DNA of 64,000 bases, taken from Polytrichum commune (lineage: Eukaryota; Streptophyta; Polytrichopsida; Polytrichales; Polytrichaceae). The stretch's first letter is position 1. The number at the start of each line of letters is the position of its first letter. This document shows positions 34,172 through 46,990 of the stretch, piece after piece. The notes below the pieces were generated by a model. The model had not been told where the DNA came from, made no database searches, and saw only the letters and a program-made list of their open reading frames with translations. The stretch spans positions 40,131,554 to 40,195,553 of the forward strand of contig OX485803.1 of NCBI GenBank assembly GCA_950295325.1, in the 5' to 3' direction. The translations under genes were made by a program, and so were the position numbers.

Positions 34172-37100
34172 ATGAAAACAAAGACGATTGCGTCGGATTC
34201 TAGTAGAAAGACAGAAGAAGAAAAAGACAGGCCCAAGAAGAAGAAGAAGATGGCTACAAGTGGAGGTGTCCCAACGTGCAAGCTGAGTACTAGTATCCAA
34301 GCAAGCTTTGGTGCTCCAGATGATCCCGACTATGTTTTCGACATCGCAGTCAAGTAAGTTTGAACGTTTGAACATGTTTTTATGTTTCATATTGCGTCTT
34401 GGCGTGATTCCTGGAATAATTTTCTGGAGCAATGTTTTATCCGCATGCCAGAGCATTTGTATAGTGAGGGTTTAGGGTTTAGGGTTTGAGAAATATGGCA
34501 AGCAGAGGTAGAAGAACTTTTTTTCGAGTCTGTTTTTGACATCGCAGTGAAGTAAGTTTGAACATATTTTATATTTCATATTGCGTCTCGGTGTGATTCC
34601 TGGACTCGAGCAATATTTTTAATCAGTATGCTAGAGCATTTTTACAGTGATGATTTTGGGTGTAAAAAATATGGCAAGGAGAGGAAGAAGAGTTTTTTAT
34701 CCCTCCTTTCTTCCAAATCATACTTAGTGATTGTGTATGTGTGATGTCTCCAGAGACACAAGGACACAGTTTTCTGCATCTTGATAATTATATTCCAGAT
34801 TTTGCAGACTGAGTAGAGTGATGCTAATTCTCTGATTTTTGAGCACTATCCTGATTATATGATAAATTGTGCCGTTAAATGATTATATCAGCTGTCTGGG
34901 ACTTGATGTGACAAGGATAACGGTGCTCCTTCTTGTGACCAATTCCAGTATTTACTTGATTTACTTAATATATTGACTAGGAGTCAAGGTCTAAGAGTGT
35001 CTCAAAGTTGCTTGCTCTTTCAACCCACCCACAAATTCCAAATATCATCCAAAACTTTGTTGCCCATTAATTATTGAGAGAGGGAAGAACCCTCTAAATC
35101 CTTACACACCCTGGAAAATTGAGTGTTTGAGGACTGTAGAGGGTTGTCTATCTCTCAATAAGTGGCCAATGAAGATTTATGATATGTAGTTTGACTTTAT
35201 GGGTGGGATGAGCATGTGGCATTGGCCCAAAAAAATTTGAAAGCTGATTATTGAGAGAATATTTCTATTGTGACTGTAGAAGTTGCTCTAATATGAAACT
35301 TTGGGCTCATTGTGTTCTTATGGTGAGTAGAGTATTGTGCATTTACTGATAGTGCGCAATAAAATTGTGATCTGCAGTGGTGACACATCAACAATGGCAG
35401 TTTCATTGTCAACGAATGTGATCAAACTTTATGCCCCAGCCACTGGGCAATATTTAGGGGATTGTTTGGGACATAGCAACACAATTTCTGAGATTCATTT
35501 CCCAGACTCTAGTTCACCAACCTTGTTTTGTTCATCATCAGCAGATGGCACGGTGAGGACATGGGACATTCGTGTGCGAAAAGAGGTATTGTTTCTTCAC
35601 TTTTTCTCACCAAGACACCAGACCATATGGGACTTTTTGTTGGAAGTTGGTCCCCTATGATCTTCCATTGGTTGTTTTGCATACAAAATCAAGAAATTTT
35701 CACCACTTGTGGTGCATGCTTGGAGATAGTATTTGAATCTGAATGAAGAACAATCTATTTCTGGTGCATTGAGGGCCCAACTCATTAGCACCTCTTGGCA
35801 TATGAAAATGACTTTGGCCCTCAATGATCCGATATGGAATGTTCTTCATTTGAACCTCCACACTTACTGCCTCCAAGCATGCACTGAAACTTGCCGAACA
35901 TGGAAGATGTTGCATATACAACAACCAACTCCTGACCAAAAGTTGTATTGAGTTAGCGGATAACTTTAATGTACCTTTCTATTGGCCCAATCTTTGTGTT
36001 CCTTAGAATTGCGAAGATCACTCTGTTGATGGATTTCTTGATTGTAGGTAGCAACTTTAAGGGCACCACCATCTCAAGAAGTATGGAGCTTTGATGTTGG
36101 AGGTGCAAGTGGGAATGTGGTTGCTTCAGGTGCTAATGCTGCGGTACTTTCACTGTCCCTTGAAGCATTTGCCCCTATTCTATTGAGATCAAATTGTTGG
36201 GATCTTATGGACTGGCTATGTTTAATATTTTTATCGAGTTTTCTAGATTATCAACAACGTTCCTTTTTATGTATGGCTGTAGATGTGAAACTGAATATTC
36301 AATTGCCACACAACCCTCTAAGCATGGAAAACAATACACATGCCAGTCGCTTGGGAGGAACTGATTTATTACTAGATGAAGAGTTCTGTGTTTTGGAGGA
36401 ATACTTTACCATTTATCTTGAGGCAAATATGCAAACTGCTCATATCTGTAATTTCTGAATATGAGATGAGCCATGTAGTAAATTTATTCAAAGGAGCTTC
36501 CCAGTCCACTGTCCAGTTACTTAAAAATTGAATGGCTCTATATCGACAGGTGATATGCTGGGATTGGAGGACAAAGCAACAGGTAGCTTGCTTGGAGGAG
36601 TGCCACACAGAAGCTGTCACACAGGTTAAATGATTTCCTTGCTTGAAATAGTGAATGTGTGGTCTTGTTCTGAGCATCTGACATGAGGCTGCTCAAAATA
36701 TCGTCATGAGAATCCAATATACCATTGACAAGAGAAACCACACTGTGGATTAAAGCAATAAGATGTGAAGAACACTCTTGACAAAGTAGTCAAATGTATA
36801 TTCAGAACACATTGGCTTTATGTATAAGATGCATTGATTGTGTTTTGTAGGCAAGATTCCATCCAATCAAGAAGGAGAAGTTGATCTCTGCATCAGTTGA
36901 TGGACTCATGTGCATCTTTGATACCAAAGGTGATATCAATGATGATGAAGGCATGGAATATGTAAGTGAAATCTTCAGTCTGGAATCCACATGCCAAATG
37001 TCTGCTCCTTAGATCCTTTCTAAACTCCCCGTACTTTGAAGAGAAATACACACATGTTTTTGCATGCATCTCATGTAATGCCCGTCACACGGATTAGCTG

Positions 37101-39131
37101 TACCGGGTTATCAGTTCTCTTTCTGTCACTTTTCAGAACTTTTAAGCATTACTAGGAGCATTTCAAGAAATGGTTCACTTTTACTACCTTTTAACGGACA
37201 CTCACCATTCCATGCAGGTGATGAGTGTGGGAATTTCAGTGGCAAAGGTTGGATTTTATGGAAGAAACTATGAAAGATTATGGTGCCAAACGCACATCGA
37301 AACTGTGAGGTGAGCTTCTCGAACAGGCCTCAGTCTTTCCAGTTTTAGAATGTGGACTATTTGAGTTATCATCCAACTCAATGTGACTTTTAGTCAGGAG
37401 TTGGTTGTTTTGCATACAGTACCTTCCTTTCTAAGTATGTTTTTGGTGGATGCTTGGAGGCAGTGTGGAGGTTTGAACAATGACAAGCATTCTACATTGG
37501 TTCATTGAGAGTAAAACTCATTCTGAAATACCAAGATGTTCTAAACTGAGTTTGGCCCTCAATGAACCATTACAAGTGGAAAGAAATTACTGATTATGTC
37601 TGCAAAATACTCAATGGAAAAAACATAGGGAGCCAACTCCTGACAATAGAGTTAAATGATAATCTATGTTGCCTCCACCCTTTCTGGACTTTGATTCTAC
37701 TTAACTGCCACTAGTGCATTCAGAGCCTAGAGGTTGTTGTGCAACATTATTAATTTAAGGCCCTCAAAACTCATGGGTATCACTACATGTTTGATTCTTC
37801 TTGGGGACAGTACTTGGAACACTGAAGAGGCAGTTATAGAAGCCGACTTCACTGAAACTCGTGCTAAAGCCTCATGCAATTGGACTCTTCCCCCTGTAAG
37901 CATCTGCCTATTCTTGTTTATCAATTGCTCTTTTCATAATCGCAGCTAGTTTCATAACTTGATAGCTCTTAATGATAACCAATGGCTGTGACCGTGAAAT
38001 TGCGATGGCCCTTTGAAACTTATCCAAAGGCTGTACCATGTACAACTGAAATTGAATCTTAGTGTGGTCATGGGCCTTGAAGTTTAGTACAAACACATAT
38101 GCGACCGGGCTCTCAACTCAATGCTATTTCTTTACCATATTATTCATGTGGGCCCTTCCACACACTGAGCTATAATAAATAAAGGGTTGCGAGAATTTGA
38201 AGCGCAATTATCTCCCAGTTTTGTATTAGACCCACCTCTTTGAGGTGGGCTTGATGCAAACTTTGGTAGACCATGAAACATTTTTCATTACCTGCCATGT
38301 AGGACTCCGTTTAAGTTTCTCATTCAATCAAACCTCAGTCGCCTAGGCCATCAAGCTTTAGTGTAAAATGAAGTGGGACGGTCTTGGCATTTCCCATCAA
38401 TGAGAGATTCTATACCGATATGTGCAATTAGGTTGCCTTTGCAAATAGGTTGCCTCTTGACTCATGCAAATTACCTTGTGTCTAAATCAGTTTGCAAATA
38501 ACTTTGTTTATTCATCCATATAGCAATCACAACTAAAATACAGATTCCTGTATTTTATTTCTGTGGTAATAAATACTCAAACTAGTGTGGCATGTTGATA
38601 GATTAGCATGAGGCAACCTAATTGCACATTTCAGTGTAGATTTCAATGGGTACAGGCCCCTCAAACTCTAGTGTAAAGTGTCCTTAGTCTTGGCTATAAT
38701 AAAATGTGTTTACTGAGGCACTGACTTAGTTTTTTTGAATGTTCTTATAGGTGGAATACTTGATACAATGTCATTACTCAGCTGCATCTGATAACCTGTG
38801 GCTGGTCGCTGGGACTCAAGAAGGCACCGTAGGCTATTTTCCGCTCCATAGCCCTGCCCAAAACTCTGGAACCCCCAGTGTGGGTACAGTTGGGCCAGCT
38901 AGTGCTGTTCTCAAAGGTGGTCACACAGGAGTTGTAAGGTCGATTTGGTCTCCCCATGAGACAGGAACCCAAAATTTGCAAGGCATTTTTTGTTGGACAG
39001 GGGGTGAAGATGGACGGCTGTGCAGCTGGACTGAGGACAATAATGTATCAGAGAGAAGCTTGGCGTGGGTGTCTAGTGGAATGGTTTCTAGAAAAGCAAG
39101 TAAGACCAAGCAAAGACGTGGCCCTTATTGA
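34172..39131 (+). CDS. GTS1: WD40 protein GTS1 (GIGANTUS1), WDR89 homologue
   Basis: Eight exons: 34172-34353, 35378-35585, 36048-36143, 36550-36624, 36851-36961, 37218-37309, 37811-37895 and 38751-39131. All introns are GT-AG with consistent phase, giving 409 residues. WD40 blades are visible: MAVSLSTNVIKLYAPATGQY, CSSSADGTVRTWDIR, VICWDWRTKQQVACLEE, KLISASVDGLMCIFDTKGD and FCWTGGEDGRLCSW. The sequence THIETVSTWN, the block NLWLVAGTQEGTVGYFP and the basic C-terminus ending RRGPY match Arabidopsis GTS1, which is linked to ribosome biogenesis and growth control. A Lys-rich stretch (PKKKKK, residues 21-26) could be nuclear targeting. Met27 at 34250 is an alternative start closer to the usual length. 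The exon 1 end lies in a tandem duplication (34334-34705). Confidence 0.95.
34334..34705 (+). repeat. Tandem duplication of GTS1 exon 1 end and splice donor
   Basis: A 198-bp unit starting at GTTTTCGACATCGCAGT (34334) is repeated from GTTTTTGACATCGCAGT (34532). Each copy carries the VFDIAVK codons and an AAGTAAGTTTGAAC donor, then CATATTGCGTCT(T/C)GG and ATATGGCAAG. Only the first donor (GT at 34354-34355) gives an open product. Reading on to the second meets TAA at 34355. Confidence 0.88.
34468..34489. repeat. Interstitial plant telomere motif
   Basis: Three consecutive GGGTTTA units within GTS1 intron 1. The tract is short and lies in the first unit of the local duplication; the second unit has lost it. 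Confidence 0.7.
37985..38290 (+). repeat. Dispersed repeat R5, copy 1 (GTS1 intron 7)
   Basis: Contains GTGACCGTGAAATTG, ATCCAAAGGCT, CTCTCAACTCAATGCTATTT, ATTCATGTGG and CTCC(C/T)AGTTTTGT(A/G)TTAGAC, in the same order as 40665-40950. Unclassified. Confidence 0.7.
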
Positions 39132-40549
39132 GGTAGACATGCCTTATTCAAACACCCACTTTTGGGTGCAAAGTGGTTCAATGTCGCCCTCAAACAAACA
39201 CTTGTATTATTATTGGATTAATTGCGAGCATTAAATAGCCAAAATGTCAACGCCCACTCAATTAAATGGTCAGCATTTCTGGATTGAAAGAGGAGGTCCA
39301 AGGAGTTGCACCCAACTCTCAGCATTAGGGTCCGACAGAAGATGCTCTAATGAGATTTCAATAGAGAAGCTACTCACAGAGGCACCAAACTTGTAGTTAG
39401 GTCTCTCTTTGAGGGACTTAACCGACAACTCTTATAACTTTGAATTTTTGTCAGCTGTTCTTTCACCTCATAGCATCTTGGTGCTTCTTTGTTTGTTGTT
39501 CATAAAGTCCACTGGTTCTGCAACTTGGTCCAATTTTGCCCTCTTGATTTTTGTTAATTTGTAAGAGAGGAATTGTATGGAACTGCACCTTTATAAGAAC
39601 ATTATCCGTTGTATAAACATTATGTTTATATATTTTGCATGATACATTTGTGTGACCCTCAATTTAATGTCAATCCTTCTCCCTAGGCTGTGCAACCTCA
39701 CAAGTACAAGGATTTGTTCGTTTTGACGTTCAGGTGCACATATAATGAGATCTTTCCATTTGTTGTAAGATCTTTCATTCCACAATATCAGGCCTGAAAT
39801 TACTACCAGAGGACCTTATTTGAGTGAGGTCATAGGAGCATCGAAATGTGACCACCTTGCCACGTTGAAATAATATGTATGTATAAGTGTCTCTCCAATT
39901 ATCTCATGTGTTGATGAGTCACAATATCTCCACCAATTTTTCCACCATCACGATCTAGGCCCAAATCAGTGGGGTTATGCAAATAATTGATGTTACAAGT
40001 TTGTGGTACAATAAGGGACTTTAGCTGGAACTTGGGTGAACAATTACAAGAGACTCTTCATCACTCTAGTCCTAGCATGAATGTTAATTATAATTGTTCT
40101 GTTTTGACCTGAATATACATGCCTATTTAACTGGAGGTAACCTTGACTTGTCGGGGAATATATCCCTTGAGGGGTCAGGATATTTTTCCATTCTTTGGAT
40201 TTGGACAAGATATTTGAGGAAAAGTTACATTGTGCCTTTGAAGGTGCTTACTTTTATGTTGCGTCACATCCACGGGATCGGGCCTAAAATCTTGATCAGT
40301 ACAAGTTACTTTTCAAGCCTCCTAGGAAAATTTTGAACCATGAGAAGAATGAGACCATAAGCTTGAGTGTTACTTATTAAGTCCCTATTGTGTGCAGATC
40401 CAACTCTACAAACATTGTTTCATCAAGTGGGTAATTGCGAATTACAAAGCTTGTCATTTCATAATCGAGGAAAAAATGCAAAAGTCATGGGAGTCTAAAT
40501 TGATCTCTTTTTAAACGATCACAATGCACATAGACCCTTCCAGTAGTTT
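39132..40549. other. GTS1 3' flank with repeat R6 copy 2
   Basis: Presumed 3' UTR at the start. 39283-39440 matches repeat R6 of PsbP-gene intron 7. No gene is seen. Confidence 0.45.
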
Positions 40550-40640
40550 TCGCTTTTAAACCTACAATAATGTCTATATTATGAGCACATAGTCCAATCT
40601 CACTGTAACACATATCTTTTTGGTGTCCATCCTTGAGTAC
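40550..40640 (-). repeat. Dispersed repeat R4, copy 3
   Basis: The minus strand reads GGACACCAAAAAGATATGTG and GAGATTGGACTATGTGCTCA, matching the middle of 16670-16845. Confidence 0.55.
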
Positions 40641-40664
40641 AAGGGCCACTTTACACTATAGTTC

Positions 40665-40950
40665 AAGGCCGTGACCATGAAATTGTGAAGGCTCTTGAAA
40701 CTCATCCAAAGGCTATACCATATTCAATTGAATTATGTGTGGTGGACGTGTAGTGTAAAGGTATATGCAACTAGACTCTCAACTCAATGCTATTTTTGTT
40801 ATCATCCTATTCATGTGGTCCTTCCATGAATAAATATTATAAAGAAGTAGCCAATAAATTAAGGGTTGTGGGGTTGTGAAGTGCAATGGTCTCCTAGTTT
40901 TGTGTTAGACTTGTGACCTCTTTGAGATGACCTTAACGCATTTAACATGT
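40665..40950 (+). repeat. Dispersed repeat R5, copy 2
   Basis: Second copy of the GTS1 intron 7 repeat, same orientation, 2.7 kb downstream. Confidence 0.7.
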
Positions 40951-43079
40951 TCCATTCCATGCCAAACAAATATTTCAATCACAATAAATTGGATTAGACC
41001 CTTTGTGCTCAAAAGGGTAAAACACACATTGTTCCATGTCAATTAAGTTGTATGCTTTTTGATGATCTGACCAATCACTTCATGAAAGATGGTCAAATTT
41101 GTGAGCGTCATAGATCTTCTGTGAAACGAAACTATGATTAAAAAAAAACTTAGGGTCACAAAGAAGGGTACCCAGTCATGGTAGGGGTTATGTAGGATAA
41201 TATTACCTTTCATGTATAGTTAAAACATTTAAAGGGTTGGGTATACTAATCATTTTGTCTAAGTGACGTCCTTAACAAGTTGCTTATTTAGTGTTAGCAG
41301 CAATTTTGACAAGTTGGATTCTCAATTGCATATAGGATCAGCTCATTTGTTGTAATGACTTCTGATTCTTTATCTAGAGGTAGTCTCATAAGATGCTTAA
41401 CAATGTCATGGTTTGCTCTCTTATGTTGTGTCTCATATGTCAAAGTAAATTACATCATAGACTGCATATAACACATAGAAATTTACTATAGCAATGGGTA
41501 ACTTAGAGGATCATGTGTACCGTTGTAACTAATGCATTTGGCATTGTGTTCGTGGCATAGAACAAAAACCTTGAGAAATAAAATCTCAACAAGGGAATGG
41601 ATCCTAAGGATTATAGTGTTACACACACATCCATCTATCAATGTTTCCGTGGTATTGCTCACATTGATATGAGCGCCAAAAAGACTAAAGCAAATGCTAT
41701 CGGCCGGGCATTAATTAGTCTACATTGAGAAATTGTTTGAAGACTATATATATAAAGCAAGAGACCTTTGCCGATTCCTTTCCATAGAGGTCAACATAGG
41801 GCATCTATAACATAATTGGTGGACAATGAAACTTCAGTACATGTAGGGCTTGCATGTGGGATGTGTCATGTGACATTGTCTTAAAATGATTTAAAAGCTA
41901 ATAGTGGAGGCATGTTTGTGGCTTTCTTGAGTAGAGTTTGTTTAAGAGCACCGTCACTGCCATCACTAAAGCTCCAATTCCTCTGCAATGCTGACTTTTC
42001 ATACCACGTACAAACTGACGTGAGTATAAGAAGGGGTATTAGTTGAGGCATTAGTGTACATTGTATATGTAAGGGAGAGGTATTACTTTTCTCTAGTGTG
42101 TACATTTAGATAAGGTATTCATGTTTTTGAAGTAAAGGTAGATGTATAAAAGGGGCCCCTAAGATTTAGAGGAAAATTTGACAAGAGATGTGATCATTTC
42201 ATCTAATTGGCATTTTTTATTCATTAATGTCGTACGTTAATAATCCTCAATGACTACCCTATCAATGTTTGTTAGGGTTTGCATTTGGGTTCTAGGTTTT
42301 TACAAATTGGATGCTCTTGGACAGCATAGGCTCCCCCTGAGTTTTGTTGTCTAGATTGTGGCATGTAAATACATGAATCCATTTTCTAGCATGCCATTAG
42401 TACGTATACATTTGTTTTCCTCCATAAAGCTCATGTACATAGGGGGCTTAGTTTCATAGTGACCCACACACGTCATTTGGGTATTCAATGAAGAGTCCAA
42501 GCCCCAAGCAATTCCTACTCCAAAGTGGTGGTGGAGGAGGTTGTAAAATACTGGGTGAAGGGGCATTCAAACTCTAGTGGCGAAGAAGGCACCACCACTA
42601 CAATATGAATTGCTACTCTATAGATGGCATTATAATCCAACAACATGTAAGAATATAATGCATGTGTGTTGATTACAATCAAGTAACCTTGTGAAGGTTA
42701 TCATGACGCATATATGAAGCATTATGACAAGTGCGTATTCTAGCAATTGAAGAGGTTTGACTTGGATAGTAGACCTTTTATTTTGACACAAAACTTGCAT
42801 CTCCCTCTTTCATTACATTGCTCTCTTTTCTAATGCATAATTGACTAATCGATAATGTCACAGTCATGATCTCGTCAAGATATTAACACAGTAAATTATG
42901 GCTCGTATAGTTTGCAACTCTCTACACTAACTCAAATTTAGAACTGAATTTGAGTTCCAAAGTGACTACCTTTTGCTAACATGCATGCTTAATCTCTTCA
43001 ATATCTTTTGGTTGAACTCGTTTTACCATTGGGAGGAGGTGAGTTATTTTCTTCCTAAAGGGTAAATATGAACCAATCA
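40951..43079. other. AT-rich intergenic, no gene seen
   Basis: Only short open frames without motifs. Probably old transposon sequence. Confidence 0.4.
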
Positions 43080-43470
43080 TAACACTCCACATATGCTAGC
43101 CAATTGACCCAATAGTTGATCCGACTTTATTTTCAAAAATTTTAATCAACCGGTCAACTACCAAATTAACATGAATGTTCAAGTCAACTGATAAAATCTG
43201 CAAACCAAATTACATCACAACATCTCGACTAGTTGATATCCGAGTCGACCTTCCAAAAAACCAAAAAAAATCTCATAAGTTTTTTAAGGGAAAATATATA
43301 CAAAATAAAAAACCAATTGGCCCCAACTGGTCGACTAGTCGAATGACCTGAAATTTCAAGTTGGCTGGTCAAAATGACTGGTCGACAATCCTATAAACTG
43401 AATTTTCAATCTAAACAATTGACTAGTCCAGTGAAACAACCCACTATCTCCACTATTTTGACTGGTTAGT
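43080..43470. repeat. Cluster of GACTAGTCGA / GACTGGTCGAC-type motifs
   Basis: More than ten short motifs of the type (C/G)AACYRGTCGACTAGTC on both strands within about 390 bp, for example CAACCGGTCAACT, CGACTAGTTGAT, AACTGGTCGACTAGTCGA and GACTGGTCGAC. Spacing is irregular. It looks like the degenerate end of a transposable element or a binding-site cluster. Confidence 0.5.
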
Positions 43471-45621
43471 TATCCTCATTTTTTTTTAATAGATTTGTTA
43501 TTTGTTATTTGTCAGTCGTCTTGTCAAATTGAATGGGACGGTTGAAGGCAAAGTCAACTGTCCTGTTCAGTTTGACAATGTTGTGTGGAGGGAGATAGTG
43601 GGTTGTAGTGGTGATCATTATGCCTTTGCTCCTTTTAGTGTAGTGTTGGAGCTTGAGCAGTGGTTGCAACAATGGAAATGCTCCAAGGCAAGGCTATATG
43701 GGTTATAGAGGCTTGGCTTAACCATGGGCATTGATTAACATGAGCCCACTTCTCCCTCCGTAGTATGACACGTTTGGGAAACACCAAAAATATTGTGTTG
43801 TCGAGGTGTTGTCTTCTCGTTAATATGACAAATGGCATAAAATTGTCATACTATAGAGAAAATACAAAATCATAATATTTATGAGCTATATATATATATA
43901 TAATGAGTTTAAGCAATATAGATGGTATGAAATAATAACTTATAACCCCACACAAACATAAATATTCTCAAGACCTCTTGAAATAGGAGTCCAAAGATCT
44001 CTGGTGTGGCCTACCCAAGTTAGGAATTGTCATCTTATCTAAATTCCCTACCAACTTTTGAAAACTAATAATTTCGTTAACACCAAAACATAAAGAGTTG
44101 TCTAATAAGAACTTAGATAACAATGATGCATGACGTTTAGCATCACTAAGCTTTAATATAGGTGGAGCAACATCATGAGTACAAGGCAACATACTAGGCA
44201 TGAGGCCGCTCTAACCCTAACCATGTCCATTCTACACTAATAACCCTAATTATCATTAAGTTCCCAATGATAAGTAAAGTTCCCAAGTAGTTCCCAAGTG
44301 AAAATGGATGTACTTTAGATGTACATAACATAGATGAAAAGAGTTTTAGCATTGACTGCCTCTTTAGAATGACAAAACGGAGATCCTAAATGTCACATTA
44401 TCGAGGGTCGTAGTCATATAAAAGAGAGAGTTTTGAACTAAAAAATTTGATCATGCAAAAATGCGTCGTAATATCAAGGGTGTCGTATTAATGAGGTTAG
44501 ACTGGAACACTGTACCTAAAACCAATATATTGTCACGGTCATGCATTTGAGTGCTTCATATGTATGACATAGGTACATAGAGTTGGATTAATTTATGTGT
44601 TGATGTTGAATATGCCTACCTTATCAATTCGCCTACTCATGCAATGGCAGGTCACATGAAATGGAATAGTAATGTTTTCACACTATAAAATTGCAAAACA
44701 ATTACATAAAAATCAAGTTAGCCACTACACTAAATATGATATCTTGTGTCACCTACTATCTACATCTATACTACTATTGATGTAATTTTTAACAAGTAAA
44801 GTTGATATTATGTTATTTTGAATGACATTTGTTGGTAAAATATGAGATGTACAGTAAATAGATATAGCATTGCGTAATTTCAAATAAGAATTTACACAAA
44901 AAAACAATAAATAGTCTACTTATGAAGATCATGAACTCTGAGGTCAATCCATCTCTACGGTCTCGTTTTTCTTCTTCTTCTTCCTCTTCTTCTAAAGGAG
45001 CATTGCCAATCCAAATGAAATGTGACATCCAATGGGAAGGTAATCGGTATTGCAAGTTGGCATTTCCTATGGACACTCATGCCTCCGACTTCTTTCTACA
45101 ATAGTTGTCTATACAATGAACCGTGTTGAAATGCTTTTGCTCAATGCTCATTAGTATGATAAGTCAATTGACCCCATGCACATGCATTGCAGCCCATTGA
45201 CAATTTTTCTTCGTTTGCTTGGTCGAATGAGTCCACAATTACCTAGTCTACAAGGTGGGCCTCAAAGAAGCCAAGGCTACATTGGTGGTGTGCAAGTAGG
45301 TTGCCTCAAGCTAATTTATCGACAATGCACACAATTTTGAGTATTTGTTATCACGGTAACAAAATATAAGAATGGTTGTTATTATAATATGATTTTGACC
45401 CAAGATAATCTGCACAACGACAACTTCATTGCACATAGCAGTGAAGATGTCTTCCTCTTTGAGTTGGGTCCCACCACTCTTATTTTCACGATAAAAGATG
45501 ATTTAATGAAGAAAAAAAATTGATCCCCATGGCAATCCATTTTTTAAAGCTACATATAGCCTAAACGCCCCAATGGCTAGCCCATAGTGACGCGTGAGCA
45601 AGGACATGAGGGGTCAAGGGA
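43471..45621. other. Intergenic with MITE fragment
   Basis: Near 44726, CACTACACTAAATATGATAT matches the end of MITE family M1. A CTT-rich microsatellite lies at about 44969-44993. No gene is seen. Confidence 0.4.
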
Positions 45622-45970
45622 TAACATTACCCAACCCAAAGGTCTTAACTCCGGCGCGGAGTTCGATGCGGCTCCGGGGAGGTTCGGATGCCAGCTCCGG
45701 TGGGTTCGGGTGGGTTGGGGCAAAAATTGCCCCCTATTTTTTTGATTGGGTGGGGCCTTACTTGATCTCATAAGGGGCCTCCTAGAGTAATTTGGGGCCG
45801 TAGAACCCAAATTTAGCAAAAAAAAACCAAAAAAAGTCATCAAGGGGCCAAAACGGGGAGGGCCAGAAAAATGGACCCACCGGAGCTGGCATCTGAACCT
45901 CCCCGGAGCCGCATCGGAGCCGCATCGAACTCCGCGCCGGAGTTAAGACCTTTGGGTTGGGTAATGTTAG
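45622..45970. mobile_element. Mutator-like foldback MITE
   Basis: Long terminal inverted repeats of about 85-93 bp. The outer ends are TAACATTACCCAACCC and its exact complement, and the arms include AACTCCGGCGCGGAGTTCGA, GGCTCCGGGGAGGTTC and CCAGCTCCGGTGGGT. The right arm carries an extra GGAGCCGCATC copy. A GGGGTCAAGGG direct repeat, with a few extra G on the right, lies on both sides and resembles a 9-11-bp target duplication. The arms are much richer in G+C than the neighbourhood. No transposase is inside. Confidence 0.8.
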
Positions 45971-46385
45971 GGGGGGTCAAGGGGGCCAACTCGTGCAACT
46001 ATTGCATGCCTCGGAGCATGATCCTCGTCCTTACCTGCCACTAGGAGTTGTAGGGTTTAGCCGCCTCGCTCCCATCATGGCCGTTGATGGGGCCCGAGCC
46101 TTAATCCCAACCGCACCTAGGGCCAATGAGGGCGACTCACCATGTGACCATTGAGGCCAACACTTCCTCCCCTCATGTTGTTGATGTCACCTTTTCTCCA
46201 TTCCCATCCCCATATCCTTGTCGTTGTAATGGCCTCCTTTCAAATTTGAGAGGCAATGGCAGCTCATAGTTTATGTTGTGGAGGGCCTCTCTTGGTGATG
46301 TAATGGGATTTGATGAGGGAGTGCCATGGGGAGGCTGTGAAGGATTGTATGGAGGGGTTGGTTTCAATGGCGTCATTGGATTAAA
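45971..46385. other. Spacer between MITE and hAT remnant
   Basis: A short open stretch ending at 46154 is compositionally GC-rich but has no recognised domain. It may be an upstream part of the decayed transposon. Confidence 0.3.
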
Positions 46386-46990
46386 GTGAGATCCAAGCTC
46401 ATCGATGAGTTGGATGACCATTTCCCACAACAATTGGTGCTTGATGCTTTGGGTGTTGTATACCCACAAATTTTTATGCAAGAGGGATGCGAGGAATCTT
46501 TTGAGAACCACCTTGATATCTTGAAGGGGTTCTATTGTGAGGTGAAGCCAACGAAAGTGGGGGATGGGATGAAGTGGTTTACACCTTTGTTAGAGCATTG
46601 GGAGCCGATTCGCAGCAAAGCATGTTCAAGATGCCTATGAAGAGCAATAGCAAGGCAACAATGTTGCTACCTTATGATATGAACCCTTTGACTTACTCAT
46701 GGAGGACAGTGAATGCAAGTTGCCTCTTAACCCACTTTATTGCAGAGTATGTGAAGCTTGCGGAGATTGCAGTTGTTCATGTCCTAGGGAGTGTAGAAGA
46801 TGAGGGGTGTTTTTTTAAAGCTTGACCTTCTTGAAGAACAAACTCCGTAACTCCCTTGATAAGCACATGCCCTTAGTAGTGGGCATGCACTCTCATAAGT
46901 TCCTTACCTTGGAAGATTTTCCATATGATAGCACCTTTGACATGTGGATGGGGTCCGCAGAGCATATGAGGTATGATGTGCAGTAGGTGA
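46386..46990 (+). mobile_element. hAT-type transposase C-terminal remnant, frameshifted
   Basis: Three frames join into one decayed C-terminus. 46386-46640 has SFENHLDILKGFYCE. 46620-46825 has LTYSWRTVNASCLLTHFIAE and KLAEIAVVHVLGSVEDE. 46826-46986 has FLKNKLRNSLDKHM, VVGMHS and FLTLEDFPYD. The KLAEI..VHVLGSVEDE..FS.L.FLKNKLRN pattern is the dimerisation end of hAT transposases. At least two frameshifts make it a pseudogene. No terminal inverted repeats were delimited. Confidence 0.75.
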
